From Simmondsia chinensis (taxonomy: Eukaryota; Streptophyta; Magnoliopsida; Caryophyllales; Simmondsiaceae): a DNA stretch of 64,000 nt. The first letter of the stretch is position 1. Each line of letters starts with the position of its first letter. Positions 49,401 to 60,554 of the stretch are shown here, piece after piece. A model generated the notes under the pieces. The model ran no database searches, was not told the DNA's origin, and was given only the letters and a program-made list of their open reading frames with translations. The translations under genes and the position numbers were made by a program. The DNA is taken from contig JAGTTD010000007.1 in the NCBI GenBank assembly GCA_018398585.1, positions 7,695,320 to 7,759,319 on the forward strand, written 5' to 3'.

Positions 49401-50032
49401 TCGACTTCAGGCCCAGGCCGGGGGTAGCTGATAGTGTGCGGTGGATGGGTGACCCGTCTGGGGTCTTCTCCACTAGATCGGCTTGGGAGATGATCCGTAG
49501 CCGGAGGGGGGAGGACTCCATCCCCCATCTCATTTGGTTCCAGCTGCATATACGGAGACATTCCTTCATCCTTTGGCTTGCCTCCTGTGAGCGGCTTTGG
49601 ACCTTTGACAGACTGCTGAGACATAGAGTGCAGGATGTTCGGGCTACTTGTGTGTTGTGTGGGTCGGATGACGAGTCGCACAGTCATCTCTTCTTCAGCT
49701 GCGGCTTCTCTGCTGCGATGTGGTCCAGGGTGTCTTCTCGCACCTCTTTCGCCTGGCCTTTGCTTCCTTGGCATGAGCTGGTTCAGTGGGCCGCTAGCAG
49801 GCTCCGTGGTTGCGAGGTGGATCGAATCCTTGCCCACCTTTGTCTTTCTGCAACGGTTTACATCCTCTGGTACGAGCGTAACCTGAGGATTCAGCGCTCC
49901 CAGTCCAGGCCTTCTGCAGTTGTCACTGAGGAGATCACAGGATTGGTTTGTAGCCGTCTTTTTGCAGCTCGCACGACTCACGGTGCTCATCGACACTCAC
50001 AACTCTTGCAGGAGTGGGGGATTGAGCATTAG
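46406..50032 (+). pseudogene. LINE ORF2: endonuclease, reverse transcriptase, zinc finger
   Basis: ORF2 nicks the target and copies the RNA into the genome. One reading frame of 1,208 codons runs from MIGCWNVRGFNNP to the stop at 50032. It is interrupted by seven in-frame stops (46694, 46775, 47234, 47411, 48404, 48842, 49364) but no frameshift. The endonuclease has WNVRG and ILLGDFNAIL; its terminal SDH motif reads SHH (Asp replaced by His, codon 47084-47086). The RT has KVDLRKAFDTVRW, GIRQGDLLSPYLFVI and an intact CFADDLMIFS. The C-terminal zf-RVT reads CVLCGSDDESHSHLFFSC. Decay by point substitution alone suggests a fairly young insertion. Confidence 0.9.
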
Positions 50033-50223
50033 CTTTGTTTGCTTTTTTTTCTTTGTTCTTCTTTGTTGATTGGCCGTGTTGGCTTTGTTTCTGATGTTTG
50101 ACTCTTTCTTCAGATTGATTCTTTGATGTAGGCCTAGGGCCTTGGCTTGGGTATGCCCCTCGTAGACTTGTACATATATTCTTTAATATATATGATATTT
50201 TCACACTGATTTACCAAAAAAAA

Positions 50224-51415
50224 GCTTATGCAAAGTTTTCAGTGGAAAGGTGTGAAGAAGGATGTCATGGCATGCATACAAGCTTGGATGTGTGTCAACG
50301 CACCAAGAGTGACCATGTGCTTTATCAAGGATTGCTTCAACCTTTGTCTATACCTGATAGAGCCTGGCAGCACATTAGCATGGACTTTATAGAGGGTTTG
50401 CCCAAATCCGAGGGAAAAGAGATCATTTGGGTGGTGAAGGATCGATTTAGTAAGTATGGCCACTTTATTACACTCAATCATCCTATTTCTGCAGAACGCC
50501 TGCTAAATTATTCTTAGACAACATTTATAAACTCCATGGCTTGCCTCAGACCATCATTTCAGATCGAGACAGATTGTTTGCAAGCAAATTTTGGCATGAG
50601 TTTTTCCAATTGTTGGGATCCTCCCTTGCTTTGATTTCTTCTTATCATCCTCCAACAGATGGTCAAACAAATAGACTAAATCAATGTGTGGAACAATATT
50701 TGCGCAGCAAGACATTTCATAATCTAAAGTATTAGAACAGATGGCTGTCCTCAGCTGAATTCTGATACAACATGCATGCTCACTGTTCCTTGAAAGCAAC
50801 TCCCTTTAAGGCCCTCTATGGCTATGATCCTCCCTTTCCCAATGTATCTCAAAGCACTGCATCTACTATAGTGGATATGGATGAACTCTTACAGCAGAGG
50901 AAGCATATGACACAACAGCTTAAAGACAATTTGCAAGTAGCTTAGTCTAGAATGAAGTTCTTTTTTGATAGGAAGCGGCCTGATCGTTCTTTCTAAGTTG
51001 GGGATCTTGTTTACTTGAAACTCCAGCCTTCAGGCAATTTTCTGTGGCAATTCGTAAGAGTGTTAAGATGTGTGCTTGATACTTTTGGCCTTACAAGGTA
51101 TTGGAGAAGTTGGGTCCAATTGCTTTCAAGTTGGGACTGCCTCCTGATGCTTCAGTCCACCATGTGTTTCATGTTTCCTTACTAAAGAAACATGTTGCAG
51201 TAGACATAAGTTGTTCAGCTAGTCCTCCTACAGCTTCCTCTAATGCTATCATTCTCCAAGAACCTCTAACCATCCTAGATTCACGCACGGTTCAGCAGCA
51301 AGGCAAGCAGGTCCTACAAGGATTGATTCATTGGTCTAACCTTCAAAGAGAAGATGCAACTTGGGAAGATTTAAAGTTCATTACGAGTCAATTTCCTACC
51401 TTTCATTCTTGAGTC
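50224..51415 (+). pseudogene. Gypsy pol, second part: integrase core and chromodomain-like C-terminus
   Basis: It resumes with FQWKGVKKDVMA, then a frame change before VCQRTKSDH, completing the zinc-binding region split by the LINE. The core has SMDFIEGLPKSEG (first Asp) and IISDRDRLF (second Asp). Exactly 35 residues later, where DD35E requires Glu, it has Asn in GQTNRLNQ (codon 50670-50672). After several stops, the GPYKVLEKLGPIAFKL region and VHHVFHVSLLKKHV lead into QVLQGLIHWSNLQREDATWED, which matches the chromodomain-type end of plant chromoviruses. Stop at 51412. Confidence 0.88.
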
Positions 51416-51427
51416 AAGAATCTTCTC

Positions 51428-51439
51428 AAGGGGGAGTAT
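51428..51439 (+). promoter_or_regulatory. Polypurine tract of the Gypsy element
   Basis: AAGGGGGAGTAT directly precedes the 3' LTR, the usual second-strand priming site. Confidence 0.85.
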
Positions 51440-51708
51440 TGTTATGAATTGCAATTCATTGGTTAATAGTTCACTTCCTTGGTTAGTCATGTAAGTGTAG
51501 TGGCGGGAAAGGTAGTAAATGTGCTTATTACTAGCTAGATATTTTTAGATGTTTAGCTGCCTCATGTATACAAGATATAAATAGCTTGGGTTCTTGTTTG
51601 TAGTACTCATTCAATAGAATAGAAATATCTTCTCGTTCTCATCCCAATTCTATCTTCTTTCTCATATCATACCTTGATTTCCTAGGTTATGATCAAAGAT
51701 CATTAACA
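51440..51708 (+). repeat. Gypsy (Reina-like) 3' LTR
   Basis: 269 bp, TGTTATGAATTG ... CATTAACA, with TATA box TATAAATA at 51576-51583. Confidence 0.92.
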
Positions 51709-51713
51709 AATAC

Positions 51714-54378
51714 CACCCAACGTACAAAGGCTATTAGCCACTCTGATAGATCTCACTTCTGAGTACATCAAAGTCATATATACTACATGTACGAGATCAT
51801 AGTGTTCTCAGAATTTAAAATCACAAAATAATAGTATAATATGAATTATTTATTTCTGATAATAGTTGAAGAAAAAAAAATCTCAAATGATCAAATTCAG
51901 TGTTCTGATCTCATTAACAAACATCAATGTGATATTTTTGGATCTCTAATCCATGTGATGAAGATAAGTCATATTTATACCACATTATAGTCTTGCAAGA
52001 TCAGTAGCCCAAACTTGTTGTTTACTAGAAACTAATTTTCCATAACATATCACTCATTTTATCTAAGTTTATCCATGTCTCAATCTCATTCTTCATTTAA
52101 CTCAAATATTGACATGTCATCCTAGATAAAATCCATCCTCTGACACGTTTCAGAAAATAATTACATGCATGTATAACTTGCAAAACACAATCACACAATA
52201 TACTTTCCTTTATTAATAATTAAAATTAAGTAATTCGGTTTTCATAACACTGTTAATGATAGGTGGGGCCTTCGCAGTGTGCAAGGGTTGGGGGTGTTAA
52301 GAATGGTGTACTAGAAATCCAAACTTTACCCTCTAAATGTTATTTTATTAAAAAATAAAAATAAAATTTCAGTCATTTTTCATGTAAAATTTGTGTAAAT
52401 GAGCATATATGTTGCATGTGATTTTCTTTTTAGTAACGTCCATAAGATGGACAAAGTCTTCAGATTACATTTTATATATTTGCTCTAAGTAGATAATGAG
52501 ATTAAGCCACAGATAGTCCTGGAGCAAATGGTATGGAATGTTATTTGGATAACTCGTGGTCGGTGATAAGTTTGGACTACTTGTCTGTTAACATCATGAC
52601 TCGACACTTTAGATGACTTGTCTTCGTCATGTGAATGATGATCCAAAAGTGTTAGGTTGGTGTGTTTAATAAGGTTGACACACTGAGTTGGACCATGTAA
52701 GTTGTTTGTTTCTATACTACTATTGGAGATGAGTGATTTATGTTGTATTGTTTGAATGATGACTCTAAATCCTGAGAGTATTGTGGAGTTGTGCAAGGAA
52801 TGTTAGTTACTTTGATGTACTATAAGTAAGTTCTAGACAAATAACTGATTTGCACGTACATTGGGTAGCGGCATGAAGTGTGACAAGGATCAGATATTCA
52901 ATACGGAATCTACAATCTCTTATGAGGTACAGATGCCCCCCTTAATTGATTCGTAATGTTTGAATTGTTTGAAATCTTTGAACAAAGTGTTTTATGTGTT
53001 TGACATTGGGAATTTATACTATGAATATGTTCAAGTATAAATGAATTATTTGAAAAAGGGCGAGTCGGGTACAAATGGAAAAGTTGTGAGAAAAATAATG
53101 ATAGTAGTTATAATTATTTTTTGTTATGAACATCTAGTGGAGGGGTTGTTGTCATCAATACAATTTATTTAAAAATTATCGAATAAATGATTTAAATCTA
53201 GAGTACAGTGATATTTATTAGTGGAATTAAGTCTCATTAAATAGTAATTAAATTTTATCATAAGATGGTAATTAATTTAACTCATTTGAAACTAAAATTA
53301 AAATGTCCTTGAGGTCCCTACGCAAGCCTCTGTTTTTATTGCCATCGAAAAAATATTAAAGAATTCATAAGATGAGTAAATTTCAGTTTGTCAAATATTA
53401 TTCATAAGATGAATAAAAATTAAAAATTATAAAATAAAATAATTTTTTAAAAATTAAAATTCATAAGATGATTTTTACATGTGGGAAATGTAACAAAAAA
53501 AGGAAAACAGAGCACAGGTGTGGCGATTTGCGTACATGTGGATGGACCAATGGTCGGTCCTAAGGGGGTGATCTGTGTGCACGCGTGCGGGTCAATCGCA
53601 GGCTGCCACGTGGCACGCAGAATGAAATTCAGAAAGCATGTTTTTTGAACGGCTGCTGAAACGCGACGTTTTGATTGTTTTGTTTTATAAAACGATGCGT
53701 TTTGTTTGTTTTGCATGTGTACCACATCGAAATTGTAGCGGTTTGTTTGCTCCAGTATCCTACTATAAATAGAGATACCAATTTCAAGGTTTGGTATTGA
53801 ATTAAAAATTAAAGGTTTCTGAAAGTGTAGACTTTCGGAGATCTAATTGGAGAGAAAATTTTTCTTTGATATTTTTTTTCCTTGGTTTAATATTTTTCAG
53901 AGTCCATTCTCGGGGCGTTTTGAGGTCATTGCATAGAAGATTGCTGGGTCTCGGTGTTTTCTTGGCTTTCTTATTTATTATTCTTTTGGTATTCTTATTT
54001 TGAAGCAATTCGATGCATTTTTCTTTTCCTTTCTTTTAGTTTTTGCTTTTCTATTTATTTACAGTATTCTTGTTATGCTGGTTTTTACTTCATGTTATTA
54101 TTATAATTGTATTAGAGTACATGCATGTAGATTTAAATTAGGAATTTAAATATATAGATTTAAAATAGGAGGAATTTTAAATCAAATTTATGCTTAAAAA
54201 TAGGAATTTTAAACCCTTCAGCTTGGCTAGTTCAATAAACTTAGAGAAAATTTTTGAAATTCATCACAATAAGGAGATACGTTGATGACAGATTATGATG
54301 GGCATGTGGGAGGTGGGGAAGGCTCTCGAGTGTGTGAGAGGTGGGGAAAGGCCTTCAACGATGTGTGGGAGGTTCTTG
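51714..54378. other. AT-rich sequence without a recognised gene
   Basis: No ORF or element ends were supported. A TATA box-like TATAAATAGAG at 53764-53774 lies below a GC-richer block with GCCACGTGGCAC (about 53605), which could be a promoter or an unpaired LTR. Nothing downstream codes. Two GTGGGGAAGGC/GTGGGGAAAGGC phrases lie at 54310-54355. Confidence 0.35.
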
Positions 54379-54383
54379 AAAAC

Positions 54384-54956
54384 TGTTGAGACTCTACATG
54401 TGAGCCAAGTAATTAGAATCCCACAATTTAGTTGTGTGAGAGAAGAGATCACCATATAAGCTTAGTGGGTTACTCTACCTATAGCCACTTAATTTTAGGA
54501 TGGAATCCCACTTGGACTTATATGCGAATGTCGTATGTTCCAACTCCATGGGTCTGGCCTAAAAGGGCCTGGTAATATTTAACATGGTAGCAGTGCGGGT
54601 TGATAATCTCAATATCTTGCTTGTCGCATCGTATCCTCGTAAAAAGGGGTGCATTTGAATTTGTTGCACCGAGAGCCTCTCCAGTGAATGTTGGATCCAA
54701 GTGGATCGGAGAAGGCGAGTGTTGCGTTTGTCGAAGACTAACATGTGAAGGGGAGTGTTGAGATTCCACATATGAGCCTAATAATTAGAATCCCACATTG
54801 GAGTTGTGAGAGAGAAGAGATCACCATATAAGCCTAGTGGGTTACTCCACCTATAGCAAATTGGTTTTAGGATGGAACCCTACTTGGACTTATATGTGGA
54901 TGTCAAATGTTCCAACTGCGTAGGTCAGGCCTAAAAGGGCCCGGTAATATTTAACA
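54384..54956 (+). mobile_element. Complete TRIM (terminal-repeat retrotransposon in miniature)
   Basis: 573 bp in total. Two 201-bp LTRs (54384-54584 and 54756-54956), both TGTTGAGA ... TATTTAACA, flank a 171-bp non-coding interior. The interior begins with a primer-binding-type TGGTAGCAGTGCGG and ends with a purine tract GTGAAGGGGAG. AAAAC flanks both sides (54379-54383 and 54957-54961), a perfect 5-bp duplication. Such elements depend on proteins from full-length LTR elements. Confidence 0.92.
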
Positions 54957-54961
54957 AAAAC

Positions 54962-55604
54962 AAATAGGGTGAGGTTGGTGACGACATTGTGGTGTTAAAA
55001 GGCAAAAAGAATTTATCAGAGTTTAGGTACTCCCTAAATATTTCAAATCCTCTAAATATATAAAAACATGTGTCATTAAAATTCGAAGTATTTGAACTAA
55101 ATTTTATCTAGTTTATATACTAATTCATTTGTAAATTTATATGAACAAATATGATTAATAATTATTCACAATTTTATAGTTTGATAACTTTGCTTTTTAT
55201 ATTTTGCAATAATAAAGAGGTAATATTGTCTTAATAAATAAAGGATGAGTTTGAAATTCAATACCACAATTTTGAATAGTAAGTAGCCTAATTTGCCGAC
55301 CAACCCAATACCACATACAACCACCACCACCACCACCACTATGCACCCAGTAGGGAGGCTCCTAGGGAGGATAGGATATACATAATTTGATTCTTATAAA
55401 GTAATACTTTGTAGATAGGTTATTTTTGAAGGACTCACAACTTAAAAAAAAAAAAAAAAAAAAAAAAAAACACAACAACATTTACAAAATTCAAGTCAAA
55501 TAAAAATAACAGTAATGAACATCCCAACCTAGAAGTAATGTGAACTAATATCGTTGAGCTTCTCTCTCTTAACAGTTATGTCGACCACATGTATTTTCAA
55601 CCGC
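54962..55604. other. Spacer with simple repeats
   Basis: A short (CAC)n run lies at 55321-55339 and an A26-type tract at about 55445-55470. No gene is seen. Confidence 0.5.
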
Positions 55605-55898
55605 TGTTAGAGGATAAAACCAATCTTTGACCTTCATCTATCAGTTTAAGCTTTTGAGACAAATTGTTCCTTGACATGGTATTAGAGATTTGATGACCAA
55701 GAGGTCACAAGATCAAATCCCAACAGGCCCCACTTTTAATATTAATACAGTTTAAGCACAAGGTATGAGGTGGGCCTGTACATTATCCACACTTCAAGCC
55801 AAAACATATATTTGTATGACAGAGCATGTTAGAGGATAAAACCAATCTTGGACCTTCATCCATTGGCTTAAGCTTTTGGGACAGATGGTTTCTTAACT
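55605..55898 (+). mobile_element. Miniature LTR-like repeat, copy 2
   Basis: Two 72-bp direct repeats (55605-55676 and 55827-55898), both starting TGTTAGAGGATAAAACCAAT, flank a 150-bp interior that begins TGGTATTAGAG, one base from the Met primer-binding type. After the second repeat the sequence TGAAATCAGAGCCTTGG looks like another decayed primer-binding site. A fragment of the same terminal repeat in reverse orientation follows at 55930-55978. No target duplication was found, so the outer structure may be rearranged. Confidence 0.6.
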
Positions 55899-56261
55899 TG
55901 AAATCAGAGCCTTGGTGAACTATCTATCCGAAAAGTTTAAGCTGATGGGTGAAGGCCCATAAATAGTTTTATACTCAATTTTATCGAAGGTTATCTTTTC
56001 AATAAGATTTAAGTAAATCAAGTCACGTATAATTGTCTCCATCGACCTTTGTTTAGAGTCTGTGTCTACCAACCCAATAGCGCACATAATGGTGCATAAA
56101 TGGAGTCAACATAAGAAATTGGGTTAAGGAAGCAAGACCTGAAAATAGAAAGCATCTTTTGTCAGAAATGGGTAGGTAAACGACCTCTCACCCTGGAATT
56201 GGACCTCTCGCAGACGCCTATGGACCGCTTCATAGCTGGAAACTTAAATGTTTTATTATCT

Positions 56262-56934
56262 AGGATAATTATAGAAGACTCTCCAACTTTTACTTTAAAA
56301 ATAAAAAATTTCTCTTATAAATAAACTATTCATTAAACCCTTTCACTTTTCAAAAATTATCACTCCTCCAAATAACATTTTTTTGACCATTTTATCCCTC
56401 AAAATAAAATAATTAAATATTTTATTTTATTTTTAGGAAGAATTTTATATTTTGAGGAAAATTCGAATTTTTTTTCATATTTATAAAAAAAAGAGTTTTT
56501 TATATTTATAAAAATTATTATTTTAATTAATTATGTAGTAGTGATATTATAATAACAATAAAAATATTTTATTTTATTTTATAATATCTTTTATGAAAAA
56601 TTTAAAAATATTTTTTATCTTCTAAATTTGTAATATCATTACTATAATTAATTAAAACAATTATATTTTTTTTATAAATATATAAAATTTTCTTAATTCT
56701 ATTGCAAAAAACATAAAATTTTTCTAATTTTTGCCTAATAATATAAAATCTCATTCTAAAAATATAATTAAGCATTTAACCTCCTCACTTTTGAAAGACA
56801 AAATGGTCAACAAAATTTTCATGGGGGTTAAGTGATAAATTTTTAAAAGTGAGAGAATTTTGTAACTGCTTTTATTTGTGAAGGAGGTTTTCTGTTTTTG
56901 AAACAAAAGATAGGAGAGTTTTTTATAATTTACC
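56262..56934. mobile_element. AT-rich foldback MITE
   Basis: The left end GGATAATTATAGAAGACTCTCC and the complement of the right end, GGTAAATTATAAAAAACTCTCC, match at most positions, and the similarity continues for about 140 bp on each arm (for example TTTTTTGACCATTTTATC against TTGTTGACCATTTTGTC). The 9-bp flanks TTATTATCT and ATATTATGT agree at 7 of 9 positions, suggesting a Mutator-type element. It is non-coding. Confidence 0.6.
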
Positions 56935-57149
56935 ATATTATGTAATCTATGTATTTATTTGAATCGGTAATACATGTAATAAAGAAAATTGTTATTGCGA
57001 AGCGAAAATTGTTATTACCGGAGTAATGATGTAACTTATAAATAATGAGGGCTATAAAATTGCTTAAAAATTACGATCTTACTTTGACAATAACAATTTT
57101 GGCCAGCCAATAACATTACTCAGAGCAAATCAAAGAGTAAATTTAAAAA

Positions 57150-57450
57150 AAAAAAAAAAAAAATTTCTTATATCTTTTATTTTAATAATAGAAAACCTTT
57201 CTTATAAATAAAATCATTCATCTAACCCCACATTTCCAAAAAAAAAAAAAAAAAAAAAATCTATCACTTTACCTGAAATCAACATTTTATGATTATTATA
57301 CGCCTTAAGTGTTTTATTTTAGTTTTAAAGAAAAAATTTTATATTTTAAGGCAAAAATTAAGGGTTTTATATTTTAGCAAAACTTAGGGGTTTAATTTAA
57401 CAAAAATATTTTATTTTTATTTTTATTTTTATGTATATTTATAAAGAATG
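57150..57450. repeat. Fragment related to the MITE at 56262
   Basis: Shares the phrases TTTCTTATAAATAAA and CATTCATCTAACCCCAC with the left arm of that MITE. A T/A-rich body with TTTTATATTTTAGGCAAAA-like text follows. No matching right arm was found. Confidence 0.35.
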
Positions 57451-58164
57451 CTAATACACACTTTTTTAATTAAATTGTATTTTTTTTTATCAGTAATTTA
57501 TATCATTTTTTTTTTTTTTTTGCATAGAACTACAATTGAAAAAAAGAAATAAGGAACACAAACTCAATATTATAGGAAGAACATGTAACTATTAGGTCAC
57601 ATATCTAATCTCCCCTAATTTTTTTAACATTTATTTAAAGTTGATTACCTTATTTCTTGTCCTCAAACCATAGTTATAAACAAAAAATATAATTTAATTT
57701 GTTGCCATAAAAATATAATTAAACTAAAGAAAATGTATGTCACAAATTTTTAAAAATATATAACCAAAATAACTTTTTATATCTTTTTACTAAATAAACT
57801 TAACAATACTCTCCTTTGACCCTCCTTTCCTTAATTGGCTATAATAGCACTTTTCTTAATTTCTCCTTCCCTTTCTATATTTCCCTCTCCTTGATTTTAT
57901 TGTATTACCATGACCATATCTATATTTATGTAAAAATAATTATTTTAATTAATTCATATAACGTGACTAGTATACTATAAAAATAAAATTAATACAAACT
58001 TAAAATACAAGGATTAAATTAAATTAATATTATGAACTTTTTTATATAAAGAAAAAGAAAAAAGTGGAGGTGTAGAGAAAGGACACGTAGATAAGGGGCA
58101 CCATGGGGCTCGAGGTGGAGAAACTTCCAATCGGACACCTCCTCCCTGGTACCCTGATTCTCAT

Positions 58165-58200
<36 letters not shown>

Positions 58201-58372
58201 GAAAAAAGGGGAAATATTCGAATTTAATTTCCTTTTCGAATTCATGGGCCTGGGCCTGGGCCTGGGCCTGGGCTGGGCACGTGGCCAATGTACTGTTTCT
58301 TTAGGCTCTCTTTTTTCCTTTGCTTCCACGTGCCTCTTCAACTACTTTCTTGGGCAAGGATCTAGTGCCAGC
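57451..58372. other. AT-rich spacer with two microsatellites
   Basis: A (TC)13-type run lies at 58169-58195, and about five tandem copies of GGGCCT lie at 58246-58278. The 89-codon minus ORF across them is a by-product of these repeats. Confidence 0.55.
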
Positions 58373-58588
58373 ACCGGTGTTGTGAGTTAGACATAGACAG
58401 AGAGATTTTTTATTTTTTTTTAATTTTTTTATTTTAAGAATTATAAAATTTAATTATTTATATAAAATATTTTTAATATATAAATTTATATTTTAACTAT
58501 TTATTTATTAGATATCTGTTAAATTTTTATTATTATTTAATATTTTCAAATAAAAGTTAGCGTTAAATTTTTGTTAAAAACATCAAAT

Positions 58589-60554
58589 ACAACAACAACA
58601 ACAGTCCCAGTGCCACAGTGGCTCCCGCAGGGTCTTGGGAGGAGGGTGGATGTAAGCAGCCTTCCCCCTTCCGGGTGAAAGAGAGGTTGTTTCCGATGAC
58701 CCCCATCCTGAAGATCGAGTCGTCAAGAGAACATGGTATCTTGAAAACCATGGAAGCAACAAAGTATCAGCACAGGACACAGCGTAAAACTAGCACTATA
58801 AAATATATTCCACAGAAGACAACTAAGGCACATAGTAGAGGAAATAATACATGTCCAATATAGAGGAATAAACGAAAAGCAACAAAACAGAAAATAAGTG
58901 TATTACCTGGGGTTATGACTGCCTAGAAATCCTAAACTACCAGCCATTCGCCGCACTACTCTAAGCCGCTACATCCGCTACCCCTATGCTAGCCCTCCAT
59001 TGCGCTCTATCTAAGGCCATCTCCTCCCTTAGGTTTAGGTGGGTTTGGTCGTGTCGGAACGTCTCTAGCCAACCCCTCTTTGGCCTGCCCCTCCCTCTTC
59101 TGCCTAGCGTAGTATGTAGCTGTTCACATCTCCTGACTAGAGCTATGGTCGGTCTCTTGCTAACATGTCCAAACCATCTCAAGCGGTGCTCTCTCAACTT
59201 ATTCTCGATCAAGGCTACACCCAATTTACCTCTTATTGTGTCGTTCCTGATCTTATCCTTTCTTGTGTGGCCACACATTCAGCGTAGCATCCTCATCTCT
59301 GCCACCCTCATCCTCTGTGTTTGATGTTGTTTCATTGGGCGACACTCTACCTCATATAACATAACCGGTCTCACTACCGTCCTGTAGTATCTTTCCTTTA
59401 GCTTTAGCGGGAACTTTCTATCGCAAGCACCCCGGAGGCCATCCTCCATTTCTACCAGCCTACGTTAATCCTATTGTTGACATCCTCGTGAACCTCACCG
59501 TTCTGTTGTATCATGGAACCCAAGTATCTGAAACTCTCCTTACTCGTTGTGGTCTCCGATTCTATATTGACATCCTCTGTACTAGTCGCTGCAAAATGGC
59601 CGAATTTGAATTCCATGCACTCGGTCTTATATCTGCTAATTGTAATCCCTTCGATTCCAAAGCGCTTCTCCACAATTCCACCTTCTCATTTATGCCCGCG
59701 CGAGAATCCCTCACCAAAACTATGTCATCTGCAAAAAGCATACACCAAGGCACCTCTATTTGGATGTGTCAAGTGAGCTCATCTATAACTAGAATGAACA
59801 GAAAGGGACTCAAGGCAGAACCTCGATGTACCGCAACTGTAATAGAAAAGGTGTCAGTCTCTCCTTCTGCTGTGCGCATATTAGTTTGTGTCTCCTCATA
59901 CATGTCTGTAATGGCCTGGATTTATGGCATGGGGATGCCTCTCCTACCCAAAATCCTCCATAGGACCTCTTTTGGCACTCTATCATATGCCTTCTCCAAA
60001 TCAATGTAAACCATGTGGAGATCCTTTTGTCTTTCCCTATACTGCTCTATCGTCCGCCTTAAAAGGTAGATGGCTTCTATTGTTGATCTCCCAGGTATAA
60101 ACCCAAACTAGTTCTCGGGCACCTTCGTCTGTTGCCGTAGCCTTCTTTTCTATGACCCGCTCTCATAGTTTGAGAGTGTGGCATATTACTTTGATCCCCT
60201 AATAATTGGAGCAACTTTGGATGTCGCCTTTGTTCTTGTAGATTGGGATCATTGTGCTCTTCCGCCATTCGTCAGGCATCTTCTTCCCCATAAGGATTTG
60301 GTTAAATAATTTTTTCAGCCAGTTGATGCCCCTCTGTCCAAGGCATTTCAATACCTCAATGGGTATTCCATGTAGACTAACTGCTCTTCCCCTCCCCATA
60401 TATTTCAAGGCTTCCTTGATCTCCTCTGGTGTAATTCTCCTACAATAGCAGGAGCTCCGATACTCTTCCGGTGTCTCGAGATCACCTAAAACTATCTCTG
60501 TGGCTCCTTGGTTGTTAAGCAGATCGTGGAAGTAAGCTTTCCAACTAACTTTAA
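58589..60554 (-). mobile_element. RTE-like LINE, 5'-truncated, with 17-bp target duplication
   Basis: It lies in the loop of the foldback MITE. TGTTAAAAACATCAAAT flanks it on both sides (58572-58588 and 60555-60571). On the minus strand the 3' end is a (TTG)n-type microsatellite (plus 58589-58602) rather than poly(A), which is characteristic of RTE elements. The 5' end is truncated within the RT ORF. Confidence 0.9.
58961..60554 (-). pseudogene. RTE LINE reverse transcriptase remnant
   Basis: Read from high to low coordinates. The RT entry is at 60408-60199 (GIPIEVLKCLGQRGINWLKK, MPDEWRKSTMIPIYKNKGD). A middle part is broken by frameshifts (about 60200-59760). The catalytic block CMLFADDIVLV is at about 59750-59715 with FADD intact. 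KTECMEFKFGHFA and FRYLGSMIQQNGEVHEDVNNRI follow at 59673-59452. The C-terminal block is at 59278-58961 (MCGHTRKDKIRNDTIRGKLG, RLRWFGHVSKRP, RRGRGRPKRGW). The endonuclease is missing through 5' truncation. Several frame changes make it non-functional. Confidence 0.88.

Larger units (their letters stand above)
44341..50223 (+). mobile_element. Near full-length L1-like LINE inserted in the Gypsy integrase
   Basis: 5.9 kb on the plus strand: a GC-rich 5' leader (44341-44863), ORF1, ORF2, a ~180-bp 3' untranslated region and a short A tail (50216-50223). The Gypsy codon is cut cleanly (CTT AAA G / CT TAT GCA), so the host frame can be read across. Only AAAG is shared between the two junctions, and it merges with the A tail, so the target duplication is at most about 4 bp. 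The higher GC content contrasts sharply with its surroundings. Confidence 0.9.
40874..51708 (+). mobile_element. Reina-like chromovirus (Gypsy), split by a LINE
   Basis: LTRs are 40874-41141 and 51440-51708, with target duplication AATAC (40869-40873 and 51709-51713). Without the nested LINE the element is about 4.95 kb, which with ~270-bp LTRs and a C-terminal chromodomain-like end fits the small Reina-type chromoviruses. The gene order is gag, protease, RT, RNase H, integrase. All ORFs are broken, and two catalytic features are lost (see pol). The LTRs differ at very roughly one site in seven by eye, so the insertion is old. Confidence 0.9.

Noticed and set aside
53600..53775. Possible host promoter (CCACGTGG and TATAAATA)
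   Set aside because: No gene follows within reach; it could equally be an unpaired LTR.
58019..58288. 89-codon ORF with Glu-Arg repeats
   Set aside because: It is the translation of the (TC)n and GGGCCT repeats.
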